Part shown: piece by piece, positions 17,636 through 26,678 of the stretch
Position numbering within the stretch: position 1 is the first letter of the stretch
How the letters are laid out: each line of letters begins with the position of its first letter
From: Desulfobacula toluolica Tol2
GTDB lineage: Bacteria > Desulfobacterota > Desulfobacteria > Desulfobacterales > Desulfobacteraceae
Reading direction: 5' to 3'
Assembly (NCBI RefSeq): GCF_000307105.1
Contig: NC_018645.1
Location: 1,810,578-1,874,577, forward strand
DNA: 64,000 nt
Made by a program: the position numbers and the translations under genes
The notes under the pieces: model-generated
The model's input: the letters and a program-made list of their open reading frames with translations, nothing else
Databases searched by the model: none
What the model was told of the DNA's origin: nothing

Positions 17636-20168
17636 TGATATGAATCTGAAAAGATTTTTTTTCATCGCAATAGTGCTGGCGGTATTCATACCGTCAATGG
17701 TTTATGGTTTCGATGTAACGGCCCATGTGGATAAAACCCGGATTTCAATCAGTGATTCCGTTTTTTTAAAGGTGGAGGTCAACGGAGGTCAAGCTGACCT
17801 GGATCTTTCAATGATAAGGGATTTTAAGGTCAAGTCCCGGGGAACCTCATCCAGTTATAATTTTATCAATGGCAGGTCTGAAAGAAAGGCAACCTATCAA
17901 TATGTATTGATACCCCTGGCAAAAGGCGAGTTGAAGATTCCCGCCATCAAGGCCACACAGGATGGTCAAACTGCGTTTACCCGGCAAATTGTCATCCATG
18001 TGTCCGATCAGGTGGTGAAATCCGATGACGACAAGGCCTTGTTTGCCAAAGCCCATGTGGCACAGTCCAGTCTTTTTGTAGGCCAGCAGGCGGTTTTTAC
18101 CCTGCGGTTTTTTACCTCAAAACTATTGTCCGGTTTAGGGTTTGAAACTCCGCCTGAATTTAACGGGTTTTCATCCAAACCTTTTGAAAAGGAAAAAACT
18201 TATAATTTGAATATCAACGGGGTCCTTTTTCAGGTTACCCAAGTCGATTACGTCATTATCCCGGCAAGTCCCGGAAATTTTACCATTGATCCTGCGGTTC
18301 TCATTGCCAATGTGGTGGTAAAATCAAACCGTGACCCCCGGTTGGATTCTTTTTTTAATGATTCTTTTTTTTCGTCCAGCCGTTCCAAGCCTGTGCGTGT
18401 GGTATCAAATCCGGTAGAAATTAACGTATCTCCTGTTCCTCCCTATGAAGGCACAGGTAAATTTTCAGGACTTGTTGGCCGTTTTGAGATTGAGGGGACA
18501 ATTGACGGTACAACCGATGGGAAAATTGATGGAATAACGGACGGAACAACTGACGTAATAACGGACAAAACAACACTCAAGGCCGGTGAATCAATCACAC
18601 TTACCATTAAAATTTCAGGGTCTGGCAATATCATGGATGCAAGCCCTCCTGAAATTGATCTGAATACGGATGCGTTTAAAGTCTATGATGATAATCCAGT
18701 GGAAAACATTCAATTGACGCAAGATGGTTATGAGGGGGTTAAGATATTCAAAAAAGCCCTTGTTCCCGTTAATCCTGGCAAATATGTGATCAAGCCTGTT
18801 GTGCTGATTTATTTTGATGTGGATAAAAAAGCATATCAGACAATTTCAACAGATCAAATCCATTTGGATGTCAGGCCGTCTGAGCAAATACATCTTGCGG
18901 CTGCCCCCTTGAACCTGTCACAGGAAAAATCTGTTGTTAAACAAGAGGTTTCCCTGATTAATAAAGATATCCTGGAAATAAAAGAAGGGTTGGAGGTGTT
19001 AAAAGATTACAGGCAAATAGAGCCGCTCTTTTTTATTTTGTTGTTGTCCATTCCAGCATTTTTATTTTCAGGTGTTAAACTGTTTGTCCTGGTTACAAAA
19101 AAAGATGTATCAGTTGAAAAGCTTATGGAAGAAAAGGCAAAACATCATTTAAAACAGGCCGGGAAAACAGATGCCGGGGAATCGCAGTTTTTGAGCCATG
19201 TTTATTCCGCTTTAGTGGCGTTTATTCTGGCTAAGGGGAAAAAAAGAGGCGAAACCGTGACCATACAGGAAGCCCGGGGTATTTTAAGCGATGCCCATGT
19301 GGATACTGCCTCAATTGAACAGGTTGTGGAGCTGCTTGACACCATAGAATCGGTTCGGTTCGGAGGAACCAAGATTCATGAAATTAAACCAGATGCCCTG
19401 TTGTCAAAAACAAAACAGATATTGAAATTGTTCTGCCTTGCCCTGTTCTGCATGGGACTGTTCTCTTTTGTTCCGCAAAGAGCAATGGCCGATCCTGCAA
19501 CCACTTTTATGGACGCAGTTAAAAATTATAAGGCCGGTCATTTCCAGCAGGCTGCCATGCAGTTTGAAACCGTTGCAAAAAATCACATCAAAAACCCCTA
19601 TCTTTTTTATAATGTTGCAAATTCCTATCTGAAAGCCAATGACATAGGTCGTGCCGTCCTCTGGTATGAACGGGCATTGGTTTTGGCTCCTAATGATCCC
19701 GACCTGAGATTCAACCTTGAATATGCCAACAGCCTTGTGAAAGATAAAAAAGAGTCTTCTGTGAATATCATGGATGTTCTTTTTTTCTGGGATAAACTGA
19801 TTTCTGTGAAAACACTTCAGATCACATCTGTGTTCCTCTCTTTTGTTTTTTTTGCATGGGCAGCTGTCAGGGTGGTACAACAACAAAAGGTGTTTTCAGG
19901 GACAGGTGTTTTTATCTGTTCCGTATTTATCATTGTTACCTCTATCACCTGCGTGAATTTTTATAAACAATCTGCAAACCTTGCCGCCGTTATTGTGGCC
20001 GATGAAGTGGCTGTGCGCTCAGGGGTTACGGATAAATCCACAAAATTGTTCAGCCTCCATGCCGGAACCAAGGTCAGAGTTGAAGAACAAAGAAACGGGT
20101 ATGTGAAAATAGTTTTTTCAAAGGGCATGGTCGGCTGGATTAAAGTCAAACAAGCCCTTATTATTTAG
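17619..20168 (+). CDS. batD: BatD-BatE fusion: BatD domain, TPR and SH3-like domain
   Basis: An 849-residue secreted/membrane protein. A signal sequence is followed by the BatD beta-rich domain (FDVTAHVDKTRISISDSVFL.. to about residue 430), a membrane helix near 475, and a cytoplasmic helical stretch. A second hydrophobic segment (near 605-625) leads to TPR motifs (TFMDAVKNYKAGHFQQAAM, LFYNVANSYLKANDIGRA), two membrane helices and a C-terminal SH3-like domain (VAVRSGVTDKSTKLFSLHAG). The TPR-SH3 part matches BatE, so BatD and BatE are fused. Start: TTG at 17619 has GAGGAG exactly 7 nt upstream, overlapping batB by 17 nt; ATG at 17640 is possible but lacks a good ribosome binding site. Confidence 0.85.
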   Translation: MKKTGNDMNLKRFFFIAIVLAVFIPSMVYGFDVTAHVDKTRISISDSVFLKVEVNGGQADLDLSMIRDFKVKSRGTSSSYNFINGRSERKATYQYVLIPLAKGELKIPAIKATQDGQTAFTRQIVIHVSDQVVKSDDDKALFAKAHVAQSSLFVGQQAVFTLRFFTSKLLSGLGFETPPEFNGFSSKPFEKEKTYNLNINGVLFQVTQVDYVIIPASPGNFTIDPAVLIANVVVKSNRDPRLDSFFNDSFFSSSRSKPVRVVSNPVEINVSPVPPYEGTGKFSGLVGRFEIEGTIDGTTDGKIDGITDGTTDVITDKTTLKAGESITLTIKISGSGNIMDASPPEIDLNTDAFKVYDDNPVENIQLTQDGYEGVKIFKKALVPVNPGKYVIKPVVLIYFDVDKKAYQTISTDQIHLDVRPSEQIHLAAAPLNLSQEKSVVKQEVSLINKDILEIKEGLEVLKDYRQIEPLFFILLLSIPAFLFSGVKLFVLVTKKDVSVEKLMEEKAKHHLKQAGKTDAGESQFLSHVYSALVAFILAKGKKRGETVTIQEARGILSDAHVDTASIEQVVELLDTIESVRFGGTKIHEIKPDALLSKTKQILKLFCLALFCMGLFSFVPQRAMADPATTFMDAVKNYKAGHFQQAAMQFETVAKNHIKNPYLFYNVANSYLKANDIGRAVLWYERALVLAPNDPDLRFNLEYANSLVKDKKESSVNIMDVLFFWDKLISVKTLQITSVFLSFVFFAWAAVRVVQQQKVFSGTGVFICSVFIIVTSITCVNFYKQSANLAAVIVADEVAVRSGVTDKSTKLFSLHAGTKVRVEEQRNGYVKIVFSKGMVGWIKVKQALII
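18500..18569 (+). repeat. Degenerate DG(T/I/K)(T/I) codon repeat inside BatD
   Basis: The coding region holds about six imperfect 12-bp repeats giving a (T/I)DGTTDGKIDGITDGTTD-like acidic stretch at about residues 295-315, in the loop between two BatD beta-domains. It looks like local slippage expansion in a linker. Confidence 0.6.
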
Positions 20169-20291
20169 TGTGATCTCATGTAAATGGATTGTCCTGTTGA
20201 CTGTTTGAGCTGATTGACTTCATCAAAACTAGCTGCTAATTTGTTTTTATATGATTGTTTTTTTTAAATCTTAAAATAACAGGAGGGTGCC

Positions 20292-20849
20292 ATGGAAAGA
20301 AATGTCCTTGTTCCGGTGGCCCAGGGGACGGAGGAAATGGAGGCCATCACCATTATTGATGTTCTTCGAAGGGCAGGTGCGAATGTTGTTGTCGCGTCTG
20401 TGGATGAAATCATGATTAAAGCGTCAAAGGGAATCGAATTTAAGGCGGACAAACTGATCCAAGATTGCATGGAGGAAGAATTCGATTTGATTGTCCTTCC
20501 TGGCGGAATTCCTGGAGCCCAGAATCTTCGCAATTCAACCGAACTTGAAATTCTGCTTAAAAAACAGGCAAAACTTGAAAAATATTATGCAGCCATCTGT
20601 GCCTCTCCGGCCGTTGTCCTGCATCACCACGGGCTTGTCACTCCCGGTCGTGTAACTTGTCATCCCGGGTTTGTGGATCAGATTGATAATGGAAATATTA
20701 TTGAATCCAATGTTGTGGTGGACGCCAACTGTATCACCAGCAGGGGAGCGGGAACCGCCTGTGAGTTTGCATTAAAGCTTGTTGAACTGCTCTATTCAAA
20801 AGAAAAGAAAGAGGAAGTGATGCAGGGTCTTGCAATGCTGGTTGAGTGA
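20292..20849 (+). CDS. DJ-1/PfpI family protein
   Basis: A 185-residue DJ-1-type protein (ThiJ/YajL branch). The N-terminal VPVAQGTEEMEAI carries the conserved Glu and the nucleophile elbow AAICASPAVVL holds the reactive Cys (about residue 103); YajL/DJ-1 proteins protect against reactive carbonyls or oxidative damage. A strong ribosome binding site (AGGAGG) precedes the ATG. It stands between the bat operon and a two-component system; a stress role would suit the bat context but is inferred. Confidence 0.9.
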   Translation: MERNVLVPVAQGTEEMEAITIIDVLRRAGANVVVASVDEIMIKASKGIEFKADKLIQDCMEEEFDLIVLPGGIPGAQNLRNSTELEILLKKQAKLEKYYAAICASPAVVLHHHGLVTPGRVTCHPGFVDQIDNGNIIESNVVVDANCITSRGAGTACEFALKLVELLYSKEKKEEVMQGLAMLVE

Positions 20850-20870
20850 CAGCTAAGTTATGGTTGAGCA

Positions 20871-22421
20871 ATGGTTGCAAAAATGAGTATTAAAAAATTT
20901 GACTGGGAAGATTTTTTCAATAGGCATCGAGCTGAGATAACGCTTGAGTGGAAAAAAAGGCTCAAGTATCATGTGTCCAGAAATTATGAACTCAGATCCC
21001 TTGACGAGTTGCGGGTTACCACGGAAATGGCCTATGATGCGAGTTGCAGCATGATAGTTTGCAATGACCATGCTCTGATTAATCGATTTATTGATGAAAT
21101 CAGCAATATTCGTCTGGAAGAGGGATTTCGGCTGGATGATGTTCAAAAAGCATTTGAACTTTTTCGCAAACTTATTGTTCCCGCTCTCATAAAAGAATCG
21201 CCAAGAGAACTGTTGTGTGAAAATATTGAAGCGGTTAATACAGCTCTTTCGTATACCATTAACCGGTTCAGCTCCGATTTTCAAAAAAAGCATGAAAAAT
21301 ATCTGAAAGACTATGCCCAGCAGCTTGAAAAAGATGTGGCGTCAAGAACTGTGGAACTAAAGGAATCAGAGCATAAGTATAAAACCCTGGTTGAAGAGAT
21401 CAGTGACGGATTTCTGGTGCTGGATAAAGATCGGATTGCCTTTGTGAATCAGGCTTTCTGCGGGATGCATGGATGCCGGATCAAAGAGCCTCTGCAGGCT
21501 TCGTTTTTGTCTTTTGTTTCAAAAAAAAGCCATGAAAAAGTAAATGCGATTATTTCCAGGGGGATAAACAAGTGTGCGGAGCCGGAAGCTTTTGAGTATC
21601 TGAGATTAACTAAGGACAAAAAATGCCTGCCAACGGAAATAAATTTCAGGCCGTCCCGTTTCGGGGGCAGAGATTATAACCTTTGTATTGTAAGGGATAT
21701 TACCAAACGGGTTGAGACGGAGAAGAAAAGCAGGGAAATGGAGCGCATGGCCTATATCGGGCAATTGACAGCATCGCTTTCCCATGAGATCAGAAATCCG
21801 CTGTCATCGGTAAAAATGAATCTTCAGATTCTGGGCAAGAATATGATTTTAAAAGGCAATGACAGAAAACGCATTCAAATATCAGAACGGGAGATTAACC
21901 GGCTTGAAGGCATTTTAAAACAATTGCTTGATTTTGCAAAACCAGTGTCATTAAAGTTTGACATGGTTGACATCAATGATATTGTCCGTTCCTGTGTTGA
22001 ATTGTTGGAAATGAAGTTTCATAGAAAAAGCATTGAGTGTGAAATTAAACTTGACCCTGGCTTAAAAGAATTTCTTGCTGATAAAGGCAAAATTGAACAA
22101 ATAATTATCAATTTTCTTTTAAATGCCTTGGACTCAGTGGATGATTTCGGGATTATAAGGGTTTTAACGGCTGTAAAAAAACAAAACGGCACACCCTGTG
22201 CCATGATACGGGTTGAAGATAACGGCAAAGGAATTTCAAGAGATTTGCTTCCCCATATTTTCGAGCCCTTTTATACGACCAAGACAAATGGAACCGGCCT
22301 TGGTCTTGCCAATGTAAAACAGATTGCAACTGCCCATGGGGGAAGGGTAAGGGTAATTGATTTGAAAAATTCAGGGACCGCTTTTGAGGTCTTTTTACCC
22401 ATGGGAGAAATAAATGGCTAA
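20871..22421 (+). CDS. Sensor histidine kinase with RsbRD-like N-terminus and PAS domain
   Basis: A 516-residue soluble kinase without membrane segments. Residues about 5-130 resemble the RsbRD N-terminal domain (WEDFFNRHRAEITLEWKKRL), followed by a short coiled coil, a PAS domain (about 165-285), a HisKA domain with phosphoacceptor His in SLSHEIRNPLSSV (about residue 304), and HATPase with EDNGKGI and GTGLGLANV boxes. It overlaps the response regulator gene by 8 nt, so the two form one system. The signal is unknown and would be cytoplasmic or passed on by a partner such as the binding protein encoded two genes on. Confidence 0.9.
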   Translation: MVAKMSIKKFDWEDFFNRHRAEITLEWKKRLKYHVSRNYELRSLDELRVTTEMAYDASCSMIVCNDHALINRFIDEISNIRLEEGFRLDDVQKAFELFRKLIVPALIKESPRELLCENIEAVNTALSYTINRFSSDFQKKHEKYLKDYAQQLEKDVASRTVELKESEHKYKTLVEEISDGFLVLDKDRIAFVNQAFCGMHGCRIKEPLQASFLSFVSKKSHEKVNAIISRGINKCAEPEAFEYLRLTKDKKCLPTEINFRPSRFGGRDYNLCIVRDITKRVETEKKSREMERMAYIGQLTASLSHEIRNPLSSVKMNLQILGKNMILKGNDRKRIQISEREINRLEGILKQLLDFAKPVSLKFDMVDINDIVRSCVELLEMKFHRKSIECEIKLDPGLKEFLADKGKIEQIIINFLLNALDSVDDFGIIRVLTAVKKQNGTPCAMIRVEDNGKGISRDLLPHIFEPFYTTKTNGTGLGLANVKQIATAHGGRVRVIDLKNSGTAFEVFLPMGEING

Positions 22422-23760
22422 TCTTTTGATTGTGGATGATGAGCATCCAATCCGCGAATCCATCAGCATGTTCATGTCTGAGAAAGGTCACTCGATTCAC
22501 ACCGCATCAAGTGTTAATGAGTCAATCTCCGTGTTTAAGGAATGTACCCCCGACGTTGTTATCCTTGATATCCGTCTTCCCGACGGCAGTGGACTGGATG
22601 CCTTAAGTCAAATGCGTGATTTTTATCCGCTGTCCAAAGTGATCATGATTACGGCATTTCAGGATATGGAAACCACCATCGAAGCCATGAAAAGGGGAGC
22701 CTATGATTATATTCATAAACCTTTGGATGCGGATGAACTGGAAAAAACGGTAAATGATGCCATTGCAAGTTTTTATGAAGATGCCAAAACAGCGGTAAAA
22801 GATAAAGGAAAAACGGTTTACAATGAAAGCGAGATCGTGGGTAAAAGCCGTGCCATGAAAGAAGTGTATAAAACCATCGGGATGCTTTGCCAGAACCGGG
22901 CAACCGCATTGATAATGGGGGAAACCGGTACTGGAAAGGAAATTGTTGCAAGACGGATACACCTGAGCAGCACGGATTGTGAAAAACCATTTATTACTTT
23001 TGATTGTTCAGCCGTTGTGGACACACTTCTGGAAAGTGAATTGTTTGGTCATGAAAAAGGCGCGTTTACGGGAGCCGTAACCTTAAGGCCGGGTAAAATC
23101 GAACTGGCAGGGGACGGCACCCTGTTTCTGGACGAAATCGGGGAATTGCCTTTGAACCTCCAGGGAAAGCTGCTGGGTTTTCTTGAAAGAAAAAGATATA
23201 TGCGGGTTGGCGGGAAAGTACTTATGAAATCAAAGTGCCGGATCATTGCTGCCACCAACAGGGACCTTGAAACAATGGTCACACAGAAAACATTCAGGGC
23301 GGATCTGTATTACAGGCTCAAGGTTGTGAATATGACCCTTCCGCCGTTAAGGCATCGCCTGTCCGATATCAAAGACCTTGTGGCCCATTTTGTTCAAAAA
23401 AGTGCGGATGAACTGGGGGTTGAACATATGACATTGCAGGACGGCTGTATTGAGAGACTGAAACACCATCCCTGGACGGGAAATGTCCGGGAGCTTGAAA
23501 ATGTTATTGTATCCGCCTCCATCCAGTCCAGGGGAAGTGTGATCCTGCTGGATGATCTTGAAACCATTTTATCCTATCATCCGGTTTCCGCAGAAGAGAG
23601 CAGCAGTTCGCAGTCTCTTTCACAAATGGAGCGCCAGCATATTTTTAATATTCTTGAATCGGTTCAATGGAATAAAACCCATGCCTCACACATTCTTAAA
23701 ATTTCTTTGCCCACTTTAAGAAAAAAAATTAAAAAATATCACCTGGATACCCCGGATTAA
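22414..23760 (+). CDS. NtrC-family sigma-54-dependent response regulator
   Basis: A 448-residue three-domain activator. The receiver domain has phosphoacceptor Asp in VVILDIRLPDGSG (about residue 52); the AAA+ domain has Walker A GETGTGKE, the sigma-54 contact loop GAFTGA and Walker B LFLDEIGELPL; the C-terminal Fis-type helix-turn-helix is SHILKISLPTLRKKIKKY. GGAG lies upstream of the ATG within the kinase gene. It probably activates sigma-54 promoters such as those at 24924 and 40671. The second NtrC-type regulator at 29873-31279 is an equal candidate. Confidence 0.94.
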   Translation: MANLLIVDDEHPIRESISMFMSEKGHSIHTASSVNESISVFKECTPDVVILDIRLPDGSGLDALSQMRDFYPLSKVIMITAFQDMETTIEAMKRGAYDYIHKPLDADELEKTVNDAIASFYEDAKTAVKDKGKTVYNESEIVGKSRAMKEVYKTIGMLCQNRATALIMGETGTGKEIVARRIHLSSTDCEKPFITFDCSAVVDTLLESELFGHEKGAFTGAVTLRPGKIELAGDGTLFLDEIGELPLNLQGKLLGFLERKRYMRVGGKVLMKSKCRIIAATNRDLETMVTQKTFRADLYYRLKVVNMTLPPLRHRLSDIKDLVAHFVQKSADELGVEHMTLQDGCIERLKHHPWTGNVRELENVIVSASIQSRGSVILLDDLETILSYHPVSAEESSSSQSLSQMERQHIFNILESVQWNKTHASHILKISLPTLRKKIKKYHLDTPD

Positions 23761-23763
23761 TCA

Positions 23764-24726
23764 ATGGTAAAAAAAATATCTCTGGTATTATTTTTGAGTA
23801 TTGCCTTTGCGGGTTTGTGGGATATATCCTGTTTGCCCCTGCTGTCTGCACAAAAAATTCATAGGGTTGCAATGGTTACATGGCGCGGTGAAACCCCTGC
23901 GGAAAAAGGGTTCTCAGATGGATTGAAATATTACGGGCATGCGATTCATATTATAAAATACCATGCAAACCAGGATATGCAACTGCTGGATGACGCCATT
24001 GCGGCCTTGGGAAAAAGTGATGTGGATTTGATATATGTATTTGGAACCACTTCTGCAAAACGCGTACTTTCAAAAATAAAACAGACGCCCGTTGTGTTTA
24101 ATATTGTGACACGACCGGTTGAGTCGAAAATTATAGCAAGCTGGAATTCATCGGGAAATAATGCCACCGGTGTCAGCAGTATGGTGCCGATTGTTCATCA
24201 GCTGAAGGCCCTGAAAAAAGTGGTTCCTTTTTTTCGGTTGGGCATCATATATAATCCATTGGAGCAGAACTCCGTTATCCAGAAAGGTATTGTCAAGGGA
24301 ATGGAGACCATGCTCAATTTCAGATTGACTGAATTTAAGATAACCGGAAAAAGAGATATCCCTCAAGTCCTTACAAGGTTAAATGAAGCGGTGGATGCGG
24401 TTTATCTTCCTTCGGACTCAATGATAAAAATACTGGGTACAGAGATTATCACCAGGGTAAATAAATTTAAAATTCCCTCGCTTTCCGCACTGGAGGACCT
24501 TGTGACCAACGATTGTGCGCTTATGGGACTTGTCCCTGATTATTATCAGCTGGGCAGACTGGCTGCTTTAAAAGCAAGTTTGATCTTCCAGGGCAACCAC
24601 CCTTCTGAAATTAAAACCTCCACACTGGATCATTTTAAGATAACCGTGAACATGCATACGGCAAAAAAGATCGGTATCAATATCCCCACCTCCATTCTTG
24701 TGATGGCAGATAAAATTATTCGATAA
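23764..24726 (+). CDS. ABC-type substrate-binding protein (PF04392-like)
   Basis: A 320-residue periplasmic protein with an N-terminal signal (VLFLSIAFAGLWDISCLPLL). The fold is that of the ABC_sub_bind family (HRVAMVTWRGETPAEKGF, IYVFGTTSAKRVL, VVFNIVTRPVESKI). No permease or ATPase genes follow, and the gene lies 3 bp after the response regulator stop. This points to a sensory role: ligand binding in the periplasm linked to the kinase/regulator pair. However the kinase has no visible periplasmic domain, so how the signal would cross the membrane is unclear. Confidence 0.82.
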   Translation: MVKKISLVLFLSIAFAGLWDISCLPLLSAQKIHRVAMVTWRGETPAEKGFSDGLKYYGHAIHIIKYHANQDMQLLDDAIAALGKSDVDLIYVFGTTSAKRVLSKIKQTPVVFNIVTRPVESKIIASWNSSGNNATGVSSMVPIVHQLKALKKVVPFFRLGIIYNPLEQNSVIQKGIVKGMETMLNFRLTEFKITGKRDIPQVLTRLNEAVDAVYLPSDSMIKILGTEIITRVNKFKIPSLSALEDLVTNDCALMGLVPDYYQLGRLAALKASLIFQGNHPSEIKTSTLDHFKITVNMHTAKKIGINIPTSILVMADKIIR

Positions 24727-24923
24727 TCAAATTCACGGTCATATTGTTTTTTGTCAACCATTGCCGGGAATGATTATAAGATAGTCCTGCCCCAATCCAT
24801 AATTACTTCTAAAATTTAACTGCTGTGAGATTCCGCACGGTTTTATGTGTGCGTAAACCGCTCGCATAAAACATTCTGATAAATAATTCCTTGAAATCAT
24901 AGGTAAAAATTTCTGTATCGGGC

Positions 24924-24941
24924 TTGGCACAAAAGATGCTT
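24924..24941 (+). promoter_or_regulatory. Sigma-54 (-24/-12) promoter of the TRAP transporter operon
   Basis: TTGGCACAAAAGATGCTT has the invariant GG (24926-24927) and GC (24938-24939) separated by exactly 10 bases, the spacing required by sigma-54, and a full TTGGCAC -24 box. It lies about 60 nt upstream of the TRAP binding-protein start. Two NtrC-type activators are encoded close by. The rest of 24727-25001 holds nothing else recognisable. Confidence 0.72.
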
Positions 24942-25001
24942 ATATGGTTTATAATATAGTTAAATTGTAACTGTTTTAATCTTTTAACAAGGAGTCCGGC
25001 A

Positions 25002-26102
25002 ATGAAGGAAAAAGGTTTATTTGTCATTAATGTATTGGCTTTAGTGATCCTGTCTGTTTTTGTTTTCGGAGCAATACCGAACATGGCCCAGTGTAAAACA
25101 TACAGGTTGAAATTTCAGATGGCATGGCACACGCAGCATCCGCAATATAAAGCGTATAAGGAATTTATCAAAAGGGTGAAAGAGGCGTCAAATGGAAAAT
25201 TGAAATTTACTGTTTTCCCCGCCAGTCAGCTGATCGGAAGAAATGAAGCCCTGGACGGATTGAAAAGCGGCACCATTGATATGCTGGCCGGCTGCGGGAC
25301 GTATTATCATGGTATGGTGCCGGAAGGCGATGTGGATTGGCTGCCGTATATTTCTTTGAACAATCGTGAAAAATTCTGGGATTATATGAATAATGATCAG
25401 GGCGGAAAAGCCGGTGAATTTCACGATATTATCTATAATGCCTACCTGGAGAAAGCAAACGCCGTATGGCTTACCAATATTATTTGCGGCAGCTCCGGCA
25501 TCATCGGCAGGGGCAATACTGAATACAATACCATGGAGTCATTGAAAAATATCAAATTGAGAGCCGCTGGTGGGGTCAGCACAAGAGTGGCCAAGGCGTG
25601 GGGAGCCTGTCCGGTTACAATGGCCACAGGAGAAATTTATCCGGCCCTTCAAAGGGGAACAGTGGACGCACTGATCTTCTATGCTTACGGATTAAAGGAT
25701 TATAAATTTTTTGAGGTGGCAAAAACATTTTCAACACCGCCGGTCTTTACCTGGGCGGATGATCTTTGGATCAATAAACGCGCCCTGGAAAGACTTCCCG
25801 AGGATTTGAGAAATACGCTTGTAACAGTTTCCCGTGAGTGGGGGCACTGGGCCAGTGTTGAATATTGGCCGGAATATGAGGCTGAAAACGAAAAATGGTG
25901 CAGGGAAAACGGGGTAAAGTTTGTCAGCATGGACAATGAAAATATTGAAAAATCAAAGAAGATGCTGGAGCAGGTGTGGGACTGGTATGCCAAAGAAAGC
26001 CCGGAATGTGAAAGACTGGTGGACTTGATAAAAACCGAGCAAAAAACCTGGACTGCCCTGAAAAAGGATAGCGGTCTTGAAAAAATTGCAGGGCTTCAAT
26101 AA
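25002..26102 (+). CDS. TRAP transporter substrate-binding protein (DctP-type)
   Basis: A 366-residue periplasmic binding protein with signal sequence (LFVINVLALVILSVFVFG). DctP hallmarks: MAWHTQHPQYKAYKEF, FPASQLIGRNEALDGLKSG, and the ligand-carboxylate region LRAAGGVSTRVAKAWGACPV with TGEIYPALQRGTVDA. The conserved Arg in LRAAGG normally binds an organic acid carboxylate, so the cargo is probably an organic (perhaps aromatic) acid. GGAG precedes the ATG and a sigma-54 promoter lies upstream. First gene of a TRAP/CoA-transferase operon. Confidence 0.92.
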   Translation: MKEKGLFVINVLALVILSVFVFGAIPNMAQCKTYRLKFQMAWHTQHPQYKAYKEFIKRVKEASNGKLKFTVFPASQLIGRNEALDGLKSGTIDMLAGCGTYYHGMVPEGDVDWLPYISLNNREKFWDYMNNDQGGKAGEFHDIIYNAYLEKANAVWLTNIICGSSGIIGRGNTEYNTMESLKNIKLRAAGGVSTRVAKAWGACPVTMATGEIYPALQRGTVDALIFYAYGLKDYKFFEVAKTFSTPPVFTWADDLWINKRALERLPEDLRNTLVTVSREWGHWASVEYWPEYEAENEKWCRENGVKFVSMDNENIEKSKKMLEQVWDWYAKESPECERLVDLIKTEQKTWTALKKDSGLEKIAGLQ

Positions 26103-26138
26103 CGCATTTTCAACCAGGGGAAATAGAGGAACGATAAA

Positions 26139-26663
26139 ATGATGAATAAAAATAAAGGACTGACCCGGATCATGGACGGCATTGCGTCATTTGATGAGAA
26201 ACTTGCTGAAATTGCCGGTTGGATCGTTGTACTCATGATGCTGACCATAAGTTATGACGTGGTCATGCGATATGCTTTTAATTCACCGACCACCTGGAGC
26301 TTTGAAGTCAACCGGTACATGCTCATCATGGTGGTGTTCATCGGTGCGGCATGGACCCTCCCTGCCGGAGGACACGTCACTGTAGATATTGCCACTGAAA
26401 GAATCCCGGAAAGAAAAAGAATTGTACTGGATATTATTACATCTTTTATGGCCGGGACATATGTGTTGATATTTCTGATCCAATCAGTGGTGTTTACCTA
26501 TGACGCACTGGAACATAATGTAAGAAGCACTGAGTACCTGGCCTGGCCGCTGTGGCCCATAAGGGCATTTCTGGTAGTGGGTGCCGCATTGTTGTTTCTT
26601 GAATATATATTGAGAATTGTTCGAAATTTCTCACAGCTTTCTCAAACACATGAGGAAAAATAA
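26139..26663 (+). CDS. TRAP transporter small membrane subunit (DctQ-type)
   Basis: A 174-residue protein with four predicted membrane helices, starting with AGWIVVLMMLTISYDVVMRY and containing the typical PTTWSFEVNRYMLIMVVFIGAAW segment. It pairs with the next gene to form the membrane part of a tripartite ATP-independent transporter. Located 36 bp after the binding-protein gene and 15 bp before the large subunit. Confidence 0.92.
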   Translation: MMNKNKGLTRIMDGIASFDEKLAEIAGWIVVLMMLTISYDVVMRYAFNSPTTWSFEVNRYMLIMVVFIGAAWTLPAGGHVTVDIATERIPERKRIVLDIITSFMAGTYVLIFLIQSVVFTYDALEHNVRSTEYLAWPLWPIRAFLVVGAALLFLEYILRIVRNFSQLSQTHEEK

Positions 26664-26678
26664 TAAGGAGATTTATTT

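Noticed and set aside
24809-25084. 91-codon minus-strand frame before the TRAP operon
   Set aside because: It overlaps the start of the TRAP binding-protein gene and the sigma-54 promoter and shows no protein features.
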